From NCBI GenBank assembly GCA_032716605.1, contig CM064530.1:3405785-3469784 (forward strand): DNA of 64,000 nucleotides, written 5' to 3'. The first letter of the stretch is position 1. Every line of letters starts with the position of its first letter. Of this stretch, positions 10,496 to 21,837 are shown piece after piece. Both the position numbers and the translations under genes were made by a program. Below the pieces are notes generated by a model. The model made no database searches. It saw only the letters and a program-made list of their open reading frames with translations, and was not told the origin of the DNA. The DNA is from Paralithodes platypus. Lineage: Eukaryota > Arthropoda > Malacostraca > Decapoda > Lithodidae.

Positions 10496-10954
10496 CTAAT
10501 TATATATAGGCCTACTCTCAATAAATTCAAGAGTTTTGTTGTCATCTGTAATTATTACCGGGTGCAATATGCCACCTGTTCTTTCATTACAGACACCTAT
10601 ACCAAATGTGTACCTTTTAGTCGAGGCACTTAATTCGAATAAATTAGATAGTGGTAGCAAGATCATCAATAAGTAATATAAATAAAATCCATATAGGCTA
10701 AAATTATTACGCCACGAAACAACATATTACAAAAAGCATAGCAGACTAAATCCCAGACTAGAGGAAGGCCAATTAGACTTAGAGCTAAGCAAGACGAACA
10801 ACCGTGGCGACTGAAGGAGCAATTTAGTTATCACCCTAAGCCGCCATCAACCTCAATTCCCGTCAAATTAAAGTGGTAGTGTGGTGGTAAAAGTGGTCGT
10901 ATATTCTCCTGTCTCCCCTTGAGTGAGCGGCTCGGGTGACCCAGGCACGAGCCC

Positions 10955-11105
10955 TCTCTTCCCGCTCAAAAATGTAAACAAAGTCAGCTGATATCTTCCC
11001 GCCACATAGAGTAAACAAACTTCAGCTGATCTCTTCCCGCCAAAAAAATGTAAGAACTGTAAGTCAGCTATCTCTTCCCGCCAAAAATGTGCTCTTCCCG
11101 CCATA
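10955..11105. promoter_or_regulatory. tandem array of TTCCCGCC with CAGCTG
   Basis: TTCCCGCC or TTCCCGCT at 10959, 10996, 11034, 11075 and 11095, mostly 37-41 bp apart. CAGCTG lies at 10985 and 11023, with a degraded CAGCTA at 11064. TTCCCGCC matches the E2F/DP consensus and CAGCTG is an E-box. The intervening bases vary more than the motifs. It could be a regulatory cluster or just a minisatellite that happens to contain these words; no adjacent gene is visible. Confidence 0.4.
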
Positions 11106-11295
11106 AAACGTCGGCATTAATCACTTGATGTACATGTATGTGTATAGGTTATTCGTTTTCAGTTGTTCCTTGTCAAGTACTTCACCCAAAATATGCAAAC
11201 CGTTGTGAATGTGGAAGAAGTAATTTTCCATTGTGCTCATCCCCTAGAATAACAGCCTCTTGGAGCCTGCGATGGACGAGTTACTGTACATCCTG

Positions 11296-11518
11296 GTACA
11301 GTCGGCCTAATAAGTGATGTTTCGGTGCCAAGTAGCCTATGTTTTGATCAATAATTGGCGTCAGCAATATTTAAAATTTGATTAATTTGTTATGAGTGAG
11401 ATATATGACCATGTTCCTACACTTATCCATCCTATTCAATATCAAACAGACATGAATACAGCCCAGAGCGAGCCAAACGTAATGACAAGAGAGAAATGAC
11501 TTATTAGCGTCACTGTAC
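11296..11518. mobile_element. family D foldback element
   Basis: GTACAGTCGGCCTAATAAGT at the left and the inverted ACTTATTAGCGTCACTGTAC at the right. Related copies are at 13130-13342 and 24415-24600. Confidence 0.55.
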
Positions 11519-11614
11519 ACTGGGCTGACAGCTGACTGAAGGCTAATATTCGGATTACCATATATATATATATACTTTCACCGGGATTATCTCTGGCTCC
11601 TTACCATCTTTCTG

Positions 11615-11831
11615 ATTAACGCTTAGAAGATACAATGACGCATGTCTTTTTTGCTAACAATTATCAGACGATTATATTCAGATTAGGAAGCGAATATGGA
11701 AGTCAGAGGGTTAATTGCGATGGTCTTTACCCTTATAATTCCGACATATATAATTATCCTAAATTGTATAAAATCGTCTAATGATAGCCATAATAAACCG
11801 CCAAAATGCGTCATAATCCTCAAACGGTTAA
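11615..11831. mobile_element. F2b MITE
   Basis: TTAACGCTTAGAAGATACAA to CCTCAAACGGTTAA with TTAA at both ends. Core AAAATCGTCTAATGATAGCC. The next 350 bp (11832-12185) show no gene or clear repeat. Confidence 0.6.
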
Positions 11832-12189
11832 AGGAGCTACTTAGGTGAGTTGCATGGATGCCGCTAGCCCAGTTTGTGTCAAGAGCGCATTTTCCTGCAA
11901 ATTTTTGATGAACAAGTTTGTTGTACTTTACCGAGACTCTTTCGCATTGGAATCAGAAACTAGATCGAAAGTAGATAATTATTATGTTCTCTCCACCATA
12001 GGCTACTTTAATTCTTATGAGGCCTAAATTTCCCAAGTACAATTACCCGTAAAAATTAGACCGCTAAAAACCTCGTGTGACAGGCTGACAGCACCTTAAA
12101 ATAATGGTTAAGCCTTGAAGCAATAGACTACATAACTACAAAACCAACAATTCACCGGTAAAGTCCCTGACATTACAGATCAAATTATA

Positions 12190-12385
12190 CCCACAACAGT
12201 GTCTACGATCTTCCTCAGCTATGACGTATAGACTAATAACACACGTAACAAAGCCACTCCAACAGCTTCCTCTCTCTCCTCGCTCTACACTCTTCAGAAA
12301 AATAGGAAAGTAGAAAGTAGCTACGAGGTACCGTTGTAAAGGCTTATCCCTCAATACTTTCACATGACCTGACCTGATGAACACT
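12190..12385 (-). repeat. dispersed repeat R150
   Basis: Minus strand reads GTGAAAGTATTGAGGGATAA then GCCTTTACAACGGTACCTCG. The same unit occurs at 18705, 20810, 30825 and, in plus orientation, 34667. Class unknown, no ORF. Confidence 0.55.
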
Positions 12386-12426
12386 TGCAAAGGACTCGGA
12401 AATGGTTGAAACTTTCTTTGTGTCTA

Positions 12427-12635
12427 CTGCCGGTGTCACACAAGCTATATTTGTTATTAACAATTGTTGTCTGGCGGCTTCAAAATATTAGTTCTGAACG
12501 AATTAAACTATCTAACATATAGTCTACCTTAAGTCTAGTTCCCGATTCCAATGCGGAAGAGCCTAAAAATAGTATAAGAACAAACTTGCTCATCGAAAAT
12601 CGCCGGCAAATGCGCTCGTGTGTGACAGCGGTTAA
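12427..12635. mobile_element. F3 MITE, diverged
   Basis: TGCCGGTGTCACACAAGC and the inverted GCTCGTGTGTGACAGCGGTTAA. The body AAGTCTAGTTCCCGATTCCA aligns to other F3 copies. Confidence 0.6.
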
Positions 12636-12696
12636 AGAATAATTTTATCTCTCGCTAGGATGGGTTCAGATCTCTTCATTCAAGTATTCACAAGCC

Positions 12697-12869
12697 GTTG
12701 TGAATTTCATCACATCTTGATAACACCTCAAGTCTACCGCGCTCTTCCCGCCAGAGAGTACACGTATAAACAGAAATAATATATTATTATTTCTGTTTAT
12801 ACGTGTACTCTCTGGCGGGAAGAGCGCGGTAGACTTGAGGTGTTATCAAGATGTGATGAAATTCACAAC
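12697..12869. repeat. perfect 173-bp palindrome (85-bp arms, 3-nt centre)
   Basis: Arms 12697-12781 and 12785-12869 are exact reverse complements around TAT at 12782-12784. The arms contain GCGCTCTTCCCGCCAGAGAG. The identity stops abruptly at both ends. Confidence 0.95.
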
Positions 12870-13129
12870 CGAAAAATATATATGCGCCGAAAAATATAAA
12901 CAGAGTGAGGTGATCTCCCGCGCAAGGTTGTCTTTTTATAAACACCACCACCACCACGGTCGTATGAGCAATGACAACACCTTCATCACGCTTAAAACTA
13001 GCTGGCTAATTAGATATTTTGTTTACAGTAATTATTATTGAGGATTTTTCTTGCGGCCGCCATTTTCGAGCAATGTAATTTATCGTGTGTCCCGTAGGCT
13101 AACAAAAAACGCCTTTCCAGACTTCCTTC

Positions 13130-13342
13130 AAACGAAAAATGCCCACCTATAGTATATTGTGTTTTGATTAATAATTGGTATCAACACTATCTAAGCTTTA
13201 TTAAATCGTTACGAGTGAGATATTCAAACATGTTCCTACATATACATAACACACCCTATTCATCATCTGACAAACATTAATACAGCACACAGCGAGCGAA
13301 GCATAATGAGAGGGGAGACACGACTTATTTGGCCGACTGTAC
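13130..13342. mobile_element. family D foldback element
   Basis: Right end ACTTATTTGGCCGACTGTAC, body ATTCATCATCTGACAAACAT as in 24415-24600. The left terminus is degraded. The following 13343-14110 has no gene; a 35-bp piece near 13605-13640 resembles the LINE 3' end (TGGCCACCCCTTCACGGG on the minus strand). Confidence 0.5.
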
Positions 13343-14119
13343 AACGTGTCACCTTGTGGGGGTCACGTGATGAAGAACAACAAAACAGTACATCAAGGCT
13401 CAAGCAATTTTTCTATTTTCAGACATCTTGCAGACTAACAGAGATATACTAACATAATGATTGCAAACATAATGTATATTTCTATATCTATCTTTAAAAC
13501 TACTTATACACTGGACATGTATCTATTTATGTCTGTCTATATCTATCTATCTATCCATACGGGATAAAAACTTAATGTGCATATACTTTTTCTTTTCTTT
13601 TTTTAGATGTCGTAATTCCCGTGAAGGGGTGGCCATATTTTACCATTTTTTAATCAAGATATTGTAATTTTGTTATAAAATTATTAAGAGACATTGTAGC
13701 TCACATTGGCTCTTTCACGATTGAGATTTCGAATTTCTGTTACAGAACATTTTGACTTTAGAATCATCTATATAATCATGTCTTGAAGTTTGGCACACCT
13801 ATTTTAGGACACCCTGTATATGTAGGCCTACACAGTATACACACATAATATATCACATACTGTATATTCGAACATTCAGTGACTGGCATTCATTCAGCAT
13901 ATACCGTAAACAACACGAATCGGTAAGGGTAAAACAGCCTTTCAAGTTTTTTAACCCCATAATTCTTCTGAAAGTAAGGTCGGAGTGTGAAGACGTTGGA
14001 CCTTTTATAAGCCACTTCCTGGAGTTTCCAGATTGTTACCGCATTGTTCCTGGGTTTTCTGGGAGACTTCTTTAGTTATGATCCTTTTTAACTGGATCGG
14101 GGACGTTCTAGTAATTCTG

Positions 14120-14275
14120 GAGTCTCTCTCTCTCTCTCTCTCTTCTGTTTTTCCTTCCCTACGTATATTATCTTCCCCCTCAGTACTCTCTCTTTCTGTC
14201 TATTTTCCTTCCCTTCCTTCTTACTCTCTCTCTCTCTCTTACTCTCTCTCTCACTCTCTCTCTCCCTCTCCCTCA
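14120..14275. repeat. interrupted CT-rich microsatellite
   Basis: Several (CT)n blocks interrupted by TTCCTTCC. Frames through it are low complexity. Confidence 0.8.
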
Positions 14276-14422
14276 CACCGTTTAGTAATGCTCGTAAATC
14301 TCAAGCAAGGAGGACGTTTCACCAATTGCGCCACAGACAGATAACAACCGGAACACTGATAATGATAATTGTCCAGACGCACCAGGAAACGCGCAGGACT
14401 TTTTATCAAGACCCCTTCAGAT

Positions 14423-14625
14423 TTCTGTACCGGCGACGTCCTTTAACTTTAATCTGGCTAGTATGAGATGATTTTATTCAGTTTCTTAAGGGCCTCCAGC
14501 AAATTGCAGGCTTCGAACTATCTTACTTAACCCATGATACTACCACAGATTCTCTAAAACTGCACAAAATCCTCTATATATAGCTAGAATAAAACTAATA
14601 AGACGTCGCCGGTACAGACGGGCTT
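14423..14625. mobile_element. F2 MITE without TTAA ends
   Basis: TTTCTGTACCGGCGACGTCC and the inverted AGACGTCGCCGGTACAGACG. Both outer TTAA motifs have decayed or been lost. The sequence beside it, TTTTTATCAAG, is repeated on both sides. Confidence 0.6.
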
Positions 14626-14762
14626 TTTATCAAGGCCCTGGCAATATGAAGAGAGGTATCGTGGCCTGAGAAACTATACTCCAATCAGTATTAGTAGGCC
14701 AGAACTATTTACTACTACTCCCAAACTGACTCGACCATGACTGTGTTTAAGGAAATAATTAT

Positions 14763-14785
14763 CTCTCTCTCTCTCTCTCTCTCTC

Positions 14786-14843
<58 letters not shown>

Positions 14844-15243
14844 CGGTATATATATATATTGAAACGTATCACATATTAGAAGCTCCCAAAAATATAACTG
14901 ACATTTAAAGAACATAATCACATACTGCCCAGTATAAAAAAACAAAACAAAAAACTTATAATTAGATGCAACAATATCGTAATGATGGAGCATAAGGTCG
15001 GACATCCATATACTTTCAGAAAAATATATATGATTTTGTTTAATCCTGAATAATTTTAGTAAAACATCTTTCAAAATATACATTAGTAATTAGCCGATAT
15101 TTTTGTGAAAGCGCTGTCAGAAATGTTTATAATTATATCATATTTTTTTCTATGTTCAAGTAAATTCCGATAATTTACTTGAAGGCCATTGGGAGAGGTT
15201 GATATTAAAGTAAGAGAGAGAGAGAGAGAGATAGGTATGTATG
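14763..15243. repeat. CT and AT microsatellites with non-coding AT-rich sequence
   Basis: CT run 14763-14787, AT run about 14790-14840 and GA run about 15211-15231. The rest shows no gene. Confidence 0.7.
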
Positions 15244-15412
15244 TACGGGTGTACGGGTGTAACACAATTAAAGACAAGTACATACACAAAAACAAAGCAA
15301 CGGGAGAGAGAGAGAGAGAATGAAAAACTCGCTAACTATAAGGTTTGTTTTGGTAGAAATGTGGCAACACCGCACAGGGCAACCTTGACCTCCTTGGAGC
15401 TCATTTCAGTTG

Positions 15413-15550
15413 AGGTTGACTATAGGTCAACAGTTCCCTATGAGCCTATACAAAAAGAAAAAAAAATCGCTAACTAGGTCACTATTCCCCTACGAGCCTA
15501 AATATAAAAAGACTCGCTAACTAGGTCAATATTCCCCTACGAGCCTATAG
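15413..15550. repeat. short tandem repeat, about 3 units of about 50 bp
   Basis: CGCTAACTAGGTCA followed by ATTCCCCTACGAGCCTA recurs, with a diverged first unit. Confidence 0.6.
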
Positions 15551-15745
15551 CACAGTAAGGCCTAGAGGCCCTAGACGGTATGGTACAGTATGTCAAATAA
15601 ATCAGGTCACGGTCGTTCTAGTAGTAATGTCTGCCAGATGTCGAATAATGGGTATGCATTTAGAACAGTATACGAAACTCACTCTCTCTCTCTCTCTCCT
15701 TGAGGATCATGATCAAAATACACACATAAATGCACTGACAGAAAA

Positions 15746-15862
15746 CCGATTCGCCCCATTAGTTTGGCGACTTTAAGATCTTTCGCCCAATTTGTTTATG
15801 AATCTAAAGACATTTTGCGCCATTTACCTGACGATTTTTACCTGGCGAACGATAGATAGCCT
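15746..15862 (-). mobile_element. F1 MITE fragment
   Basis: CGCCCCATTAGTTTGGCGAC and CTTTCGCCCAATTTGTTTAT, the F1 subrepeat block on the minus strand, then CTGGCGAACGATAG. Both ends are missing. Confidence 0.6.
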
Positions 15863-15949
15863 TTTGTTCTTCTTCTGTGTTTACTGTACTTCCATTTTAT
15901 TTCTTCTACTTCCTGCTTTCCTTCTCCACCTCCACACAAATCTCTCTCT

Positions 15950-15980
15950 CCATCGATCTCTCTTTCTATCTATCTCCATC

Positions 15981-16013
<33 letters not shown>

Positions 16014-16255
16014 CAATCCATTTATATATATCCATACATCCAGCTATCTACTGTATCTATCCATCTATCTATCTATATCAATCTATTTATATCAATCCAT
16101 TTATATAATATCCATCCATCCAGCTATCTATTGTATCTATCGATCTATCTAGCTACATCAATCTATTTATATATATCCATCCATCCAGCTATCTATCTAT
16201 CCATCTATCTATCGATCTATCTACCAACCCATCTATATCTACCCAGACCGACCCT
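15950..16255. repeat. CTAT-type minisatellite with longer period
   Basis: CTATCTAT runs interleaved with TATCAATCCATTTATAT and CATCCAGCTATCTA, repeated three times at about 70-80 bp. The long frames here are Tyr/Ser/Ile-rich translation artefacts. Confidence 0.8.
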
Positions 16256-16424
16256 TTCTCCTCCAATCTTCGTTAACTAGTTCCAGATAATCTAAAAACT
16301 TCCGGCCCTCTTTCCTTCTTTTCACACCTCTTTATCTATCTATCTATCTATTTATTTATCTATCTATCTACATATTTATTTATCTATGTTTTGTTTCGTA
16401 TAGCCATCGAATTGTTTTTCCGTA

Positions 16425-16925
16425 TTTTTTTTTTTTTTTTTTTTTTCTATATTCCAACAACTCCCTCTCGGGCATAGGCTGAGAGCCTGTACATTCCACC
16501 GCTCAACACGGTGAAGCCCGTGAGGTCTTGTTCCAGTCTGGGGAGTGAGACATGTGAAGCAACCATCATGGCTCGAAGCAGCTCCATTTCTGAAGCGGCC
16601 GGTTGCTTCGCTCAAGTGCTTCACCGTCTCACCCTCCAGACTCAGACCCTCACTCTCAGAACGCCACCTATTGAGCAGTGAACTCACTAGGCATTGTCCC
16701 CCTGTAACATATTTTGAATATGGGAATATTCATACAGTGTTATTTAATCAGGGAACAATGAGGGTATTTTTTTGGCATTTCGGTGGGCTTTGTGGTAATG
16801 CACTGATACTAGGTACAGCACAAATTCAATCCCAATAATATCTTCCCATTGACATATAGGGATTTGAACCCGGGTCCATTGGATTACCAATCCAGTGGCA
16901 TGACCACTCCTCCACACCTCCCCTG
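16425..16925 (-). mobile_element. SINE family S3, tRNA-derived, poly(A)-tailed
   Basis: Read on the minus strand it starts GGGGAGGTGTGGAGGAGTGG (A box region), has GGTTCAAATCC at 16870-16860 (B box), a roughly 400-bp body and a 22-base poly(A) (T run 16425-16446). The head has an anticodon-like loop TTGGTAA, suggesting a tRNA-Thr source. The body TGTACCTAGTATCAGTG is shared with 53570-53870. It is a retroposon and not a functional tRNA. Confidence 0.7.
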
Positions 16926-16949
16926 GAGGTATGCATGTGTCTGCCTCTT

Positions 16950-16968
16950 TACTTTATCTATCTATCTA

Positions 16969-17047
<79 letters not shown>

Positions 17048-17230
17048 GTGTATTTGCATATCTGTCTGTCTGTCTGTCTATCTATGTCTGTTTACCTCTA
17101 TCTATCTATATCTATCTATCTGTGTATTTGCATATCTAAATGTTTTGCTGTATGCATCTGTCGCTCTATCTATTATCTAGCTATTTATCTGTGTATTCAT
17201 CTATCTATCTATCTATCTATCTTCGTTGTC
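16950..17230. repeat. (CTAT/CTGT)n microsatellite
   Basis: Alternating CTAT and CTGT blocks with GTGTATTTGCATATCT inserted twice. Cys/Leu/Ser-rich frames are artefacts. Confidence 0.9.
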
Positions 17231-17320
17231 CTACTGATATTTAGTCTATCTATATCTGTTTGCCTCTCCATCAACATCTCCCTCTATCCATCAGTAGGAA
17301 GCCTTTCACCCCAATCTTCG

Positions 17321-17701
17321 TTAAGGGGGGGTCACCGGCTTTTCTTATCTTTCTCTCCTTTTCTCTCTTTCCCAGGCTTGTATCCATCCGGCCCCATTCA
17401 GCCAACTGTTTTAAGATGTTTATCCCCATCCAGGTGTCTATTTCTTCCTGGCGAGCGATAGCGAGCTAGCATTGTATGGAGAAATCCGGCTTCGCCACAC
17501 ATTTTTCTATCGAAAAATGTACAAATTTAGCTTCCTGTCAAAACAAAAATATATATGCTGGCTCTCTACCGCTCGCCAGGAAAATATTGACACCTGGATC
17601 TGGTAAACGTCTTAAAACAGTAGGCTGAATGGGGCCGAATGGATACAAGCCAAAAAGAGAGGGAGAGAAAGAGAAAAAAACAGCGAGGTGGGCTCCGTTA
17701 A
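17321..17701. mobile_element. family A long foldback TTAA element (381 bp)
   Basis: TTAA at 17321-17324 and 17698-17701. Arms of roughly 150 bp are inverted: GGCTTGTATCCATCCGGCCC, TGTTTTAAGATG and CCTGGCGAGCGATAGCGAGC on the left all recur reversed on the right. The loop has CCGGCTTCGCC and ATTTTTCTATCGAAAAATGT. The last two features and the GCGAGC module are shared with F1, so A and F1 look like sister families. Confidence 0.75.
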
Positions 17702-18187
17702 CACCTTATTGGCGGCCTAGGCGGTCTATTTGACCGTACCGCACAGCGTTTTGTTTTTTTACCCTAAATAGGGTTGTTTCTGTGCTCATTTTCATGCCTA
17801 AATAAGACCCAGAGCGTAAAACAAGTATCTATCTCTGAAAGGGCGTAAACAGAGCTTTCCAATGACACCCGAACCATCCTTGTACAACCACTGGTTCTCT
17901 TGCAACGATCGTGCAACACGAGTGCAAAAACCCTAAACAAAGGTAATTTCCTTACATAATTCCCTGTGTAGCGAGTGAGAGAGGGGGGAAGAAGGTGGGA
18001 TACAGTTCAGTTGGTCCACGGTGGTCGTGCAGAGCGGTCATAGGGTTACTACGCTCGTCCCACCGCTCAGCTCTCTCTCTCAGCAACATTACGTGCTGAA
18101 AATGGCGGTCGACAGATGTCGTGCACCGCCACATAGTCCAAATTTATTTCACTCGACATATGTCGTGCGCCGCCAGTAAGGGGTTAA
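17698..18187. mobile_element. F5 TTAA element (490 bp)
   Basis: Starts TTAACACCTTATTGGCGGC and ends GCCGCCAGTAAGGGGTTAA, inverted with two mismatches in 19 bases. It shares its first TTAA with the A element. No transposase-like frame; open frames are short. Confidence 0.65.
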
Positions 18188-18704
18188 AGAGTTCCTTCAT
18201 CCAGATAATCTCAATAACTTCCGGTTCCATTCTTTCCACCTTCCGTTCTTCAGTCTCCTTATATATTTTTCCTTTACTTAATAGGCACCCAATCACACTT
18301 AGTGTACAAATGTGTTGGATCATTTTTAATAAGTTTTCCTCTACTATGTGGTCCAAATATGTAGAAACTTCAATCTTTCCCCTGTGCTTCCTTCTATTTC
18401 TTCTTTGTCTCAAACTTCTATTATTTATTGTTTTCTCTTTAATTTCTTCTCCCATTATTATTTCTATTGTTCTTTCCTTTCCTTCCCATAGCTTTTTCTA
18501 TCACCTTCCGTCTCTCATGATGATTAAATTAACCCTTATTTGCATTTCTAGCTGTCTGTCTGTATGGATTTATCTTTTAATGTTTGCTTATCCATATAAT
18601 TAAGCATCTATTTCTTTCTGTGTTTACAAGTATACCTATCTATCTTCCTACACACACACTTAACTTATATATACCTTCATATCTCTCTACATATATGCAC
18701 ACAT

Positions 18705-18835
18705 AATAAAGCCACTCCAACAGCCCTCTCTCTCCAACAGCTCTTCTCCCCTGCCAACACTCAACACTCATCAAAAAGTAGACAAGGTGCCGTTGTAAAA
18801 GGTTTATCCCTCATACCTTCACCTGACCTATCTAA
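18705..18835 (-). repeat. R150 repeat in duplication copy 1
   Basis: Minus strand GTGAAGGTATGAGGGATAAA then CTTTTACAACGGCACC. Its counterpart in copy 2 is 20810-20980. Confidence 0.6.
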
Positions 18836-19074
18836 ATCTATCTTTGCTATATTGCCCATATTCTGTTATTCGTCTGTTTTGGTTGCTTAATTTTTTCCTT
18901 CGTATGTATGTGTAGCCTATCTTCCTGTCTGCCCTCCTTCATTATTTATCATTTCAATTTCTGGCATTCTGTTTATTTGTCTATTTTTTTTTAATGTATT
19001 TGTTTTCATTATAGGAACACAAAAATCGGGAGTCAGCAGAAGGACAATTGACCAACAGAAGGCAGATCCCATTC

Positions 19075-19545
19075 CTAACCCACCCCCAATACGTCCATTT
19101 GCCTATCAAATATTATCTTGAAGCTCTTTATCGTTCTAGATTCTAATATTGCACTCGGTATCCTATTCCACATGCCTACATTTTTTTTTTATTACCAAAA
19201 CAGTGATTGCCTATATCTTTTCTGAAGCGAAATTATTGATTTATTTTTAATCCATTTGTTCCGAGTTCTTTCACTATCACTGAGCTTCAAGCACGTCTAT
19301 CATGTCTCCTGTATACTTGAACACCTCTATCATATCCCCTCTAACTCTATGCCTCGCTAACGAATGCAAGCCTAATTTCTTCAACCTTTCTTCATATGAA
19401 AGATTTCCAATATTATTGATTTTTTGTCATTCTTCGTTGTACTGCCTCCAAGGAATCTACGTCAATTTTGTACTAAGGGCACCAAATTTGAACAGCATCA
19501 TCCATTATGTAGCCTCGCTAATTATCCATATGATGCACTCATCTT
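19075..19545 (-). pseudogene. jockey-like LINE RT C-terminal fragment (duplication copy 1)
   Basis: The minus strand encodes a frame-broken RT tail with SLEAVQRRM-like sequence, then an LGLHSLARHR-like stretch (near 19355-19375) and a region matching the frame at 21385-21621. The poorer copy has several indels. Its 5' side stops just before a CT microsatellite. Confidence 0.6.
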
Positions 19546-20113
19546 ATTCTTATTCTCTCTCTCTCTCTCTCTCTCTGAATGAATATGAATGATTATTTAA
19601 ATCAGTAGGTATGTAAGTGTACATTCTCTTCCACACTAATTTATTTCTATCCCATATAACAAACTTTCCTTGTGGGTATATTTCCTGACCAATAAGGTTA
19701 CATACACTTCCTCCTATTTTCCGGTTGCATCTCTAAATGTTTTGTTTTCTGTATGCATATGTCGCTGTCTACTTATCTAGCTTTTTATCTGTTTAATTAG
19801 CTATCTTCATTGTCCTACTGATTTTTCGTCTATCTATCAAGCTATCTTCGTGGTCTCACTAATATTTCGTCTACCTATATACGTTTGCCTATCTATCAAC
19901 ATCTCCCTCAATCTATTAGTAGGAAGTCTTTCACCCCCAATCTTCGTTAACTAGTTCCTTCATCCGGATAATCCCAATAACTTCCGGTTCCATTCTTTCC
20001 ACCTTCCGTTCTTCAGTCTCCTTAAATATATTTTCTTCACTGTCCTTGTTTATTAGAAAAATATACCCAATTTTCAGCTATTTTTAATATGATCCGCATT
20101 TATTATATAGCCC

Positions 20114-20321
20114 TTAAGCCCGTTCAGTACCGGTCGCATCCTTTAATCATATTCTGGCAATGATTTGATTTCATTTAGATAAGGAAAGGCCTCCATCAAT
20201 AATAAGGCTTCAAACTATTTTAACCAACCTTTTTAGCTACCACAGATCCTTCTTAAGCTGGGTAATATCGTATAAATATGGCTAGAATATAATATAACTT
20301 CGCTGGTACTCAAAGGGTTAA
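20114..20321. mobile_element. F2 MITE inserted in duplication copy 2
   Basis: TTAAGCCCGTTCAGTACCGG to GGTACTCAAAGGGTTAA, 208 bp. The flanks correspond to sequence near 18340 in copy 1, where no F2 is present, so it inserted after or was lost since the duplication. Confidence 0.65.
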
Positions 20322-20809
20322 GATATATCCCCCAATCTTTCCATCATTCCCCTGTGCTTCCTTCTATTTATTAGTGTTGTTTTATTATATCTTTAACTTC
20401 CTTCTATATTTTTGTTGTCTATCTCTTTCATTTCTTCTCCCGTTATCAAATTATATTATTCTTTCATTTCCTTCCCATAGCTTTTTCTATCACCATCCGT
20501 CTTTCATAATTATTAAATAAACCCTTCTTTGTATTTCTAGCTGTCTGTCTTTATGAATTTGTCTTTTAAAGTTTGCCTATCCATATAATCTAATATATAT
20601 TTTCAGTCCAACACCGAACACCACCCAATGAAATTAATGAATGCATGTGATCCTACCGGGATTCGAACTTGGGTTACCACATACAGTAATTAAGCATCTA
20701 TTTCTTTTTGTGTTTACAAGTATACCTATCTATCTTCCTACATACACACTTACCTATCTGTGTCTACATATATATCTACATATATAGTTACACACCTAAT
20801 AAAGCCACT

Positions 20810-20980
20810 CCAACAGATTACTCTCTCCAACAGCCCTTCTCTCTTTTTTTTTTATAAAAGACCTCCGTCTACGTATTGTGAAAAACCTGTTATCCCCCTG
20901 TTAACACTCATCGAAAAGTAGATAAGAGGTGTCGTTGTAAAAGGCTTATCCCTCAATACCTTCACCTGATCTATGCATAT
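20810..20980 (-). repeat. R150 repeat in duplication copy 2
   Basis: Minus strand GTGAAGGTATTGAGGGATAA. It has an extra 50-bp piece near 20850-20895 that copy 1 lacks. Confidence 0.55.
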
Positions 20981-21234
20981 CTATCTATCTTTATTTTCGA
21001 TTTTGCCCATATTCTGTTATTTGTCTGTCTTCGTTGTGTACATTTTTCCTTCGTATGTATGTGTAGCCTATCTTCCTGTCTGCCCTCTTTCATTATTTAT
21101 CAGTTTAATTGATGTCATTCTCTGTTTATTTGTCTGTTTTTCAATGTATTTGTTTTCCTTATAGGAACACAAAAATCGGGAGTCAGCAGAAGGACAATTG
21201 ACCAACAAAAGGCAGATCCCATTCCTAACCCACC

Positions 21235-21655
21235 CCCAATACGTCCATGTGCCTATAAAATATTATCTTGAAGCTCTTTATCGTTCTTGATCAATGATCC
21301 TACTATTGCACTTGGTAGCCTATTCCACAAATCTACAACTTTGTTACCAAAACGGTGCCTGCCCATATCTTTTCTGAAGCGAAATTATTGATCTATTTTG
21401 AATCCATTTGTTCGAGTTCTTTCACTATCACCGAGCTTCAGTACGTCTATAATGTCTCCTTTATTAATCCCACTTACCCACTTGAACACCTCTATCGCAT
21501 CCCCTCTAACTCTATGCCTCGCTAACGAATGCAAGCCTAATTTCTTCACATGAAAGATTTCTAATAATATTGATTTTTGTGTCATTCTTCGTTGTACTGC
21601 CTCCAAGGAATCTATGTACATTTTGTACCAAGGACACCAAATTTGAATCCATTAT
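21235..21655 (-). pseudogene. jockey-like LINE RT C-terminal fragment (duplication copy 2)
   Basis: A 78-codon frame at 21385-21621 reads DSLEAVQRRMTQKS, LGLHSLARHRVRGDAIEVFK, WVSGINKGDI and DSERTRTNGFKIDQ, the conserved end of jockey-type ORF2. The catalytic RT core is absent and a deletion shortens the segment between QRRM and LGLHSL. The downstream continuation toward WNxLP is lost to frame breaks. Confidence 0.7.
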
Positions 21656-21837
21656 GTAACCTAACTAATTATCCATATGCTTCACTCATCATATTATCTC
21701 TATCTCACTCTCTCTCTCTCTCTCTCCCTGGCAGTGAAGGAGTTGTTGTGATAACGGTTGTGTTGTAATGGCCACCACTTGACTCTGTCCTTCTTAATCA
21801 ACAAACCCAGATCTTCCACACTCACTTCCTTCCTTCC

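Larger units (their letters stand above)
17133..19590. repeat. segmental duplication copy 1
   Basis: AAATGTTTTGCTGTATGCAT through the LINE fragment to a CT run matches 19733-21726 in order. Copy 1 alone carries the 17321-18187 insertion. Confidence 0.75.
19733..21726. repeat. segmental duplication copy 2
   Basis: Same order of segments as copy 1. At 19947-19950 it keeps the unoccupied TTAA, and it carries its own F2 insertion at 20114-20321. Confidence 0.75.

Noticed and set aside
18121..18603. 160-codon plus-strand frame as a gene
   Set aside because: It starts in the F5 element and runs through non-conserved T-rich sequence whose duplicate at 20000-20600 is not open.
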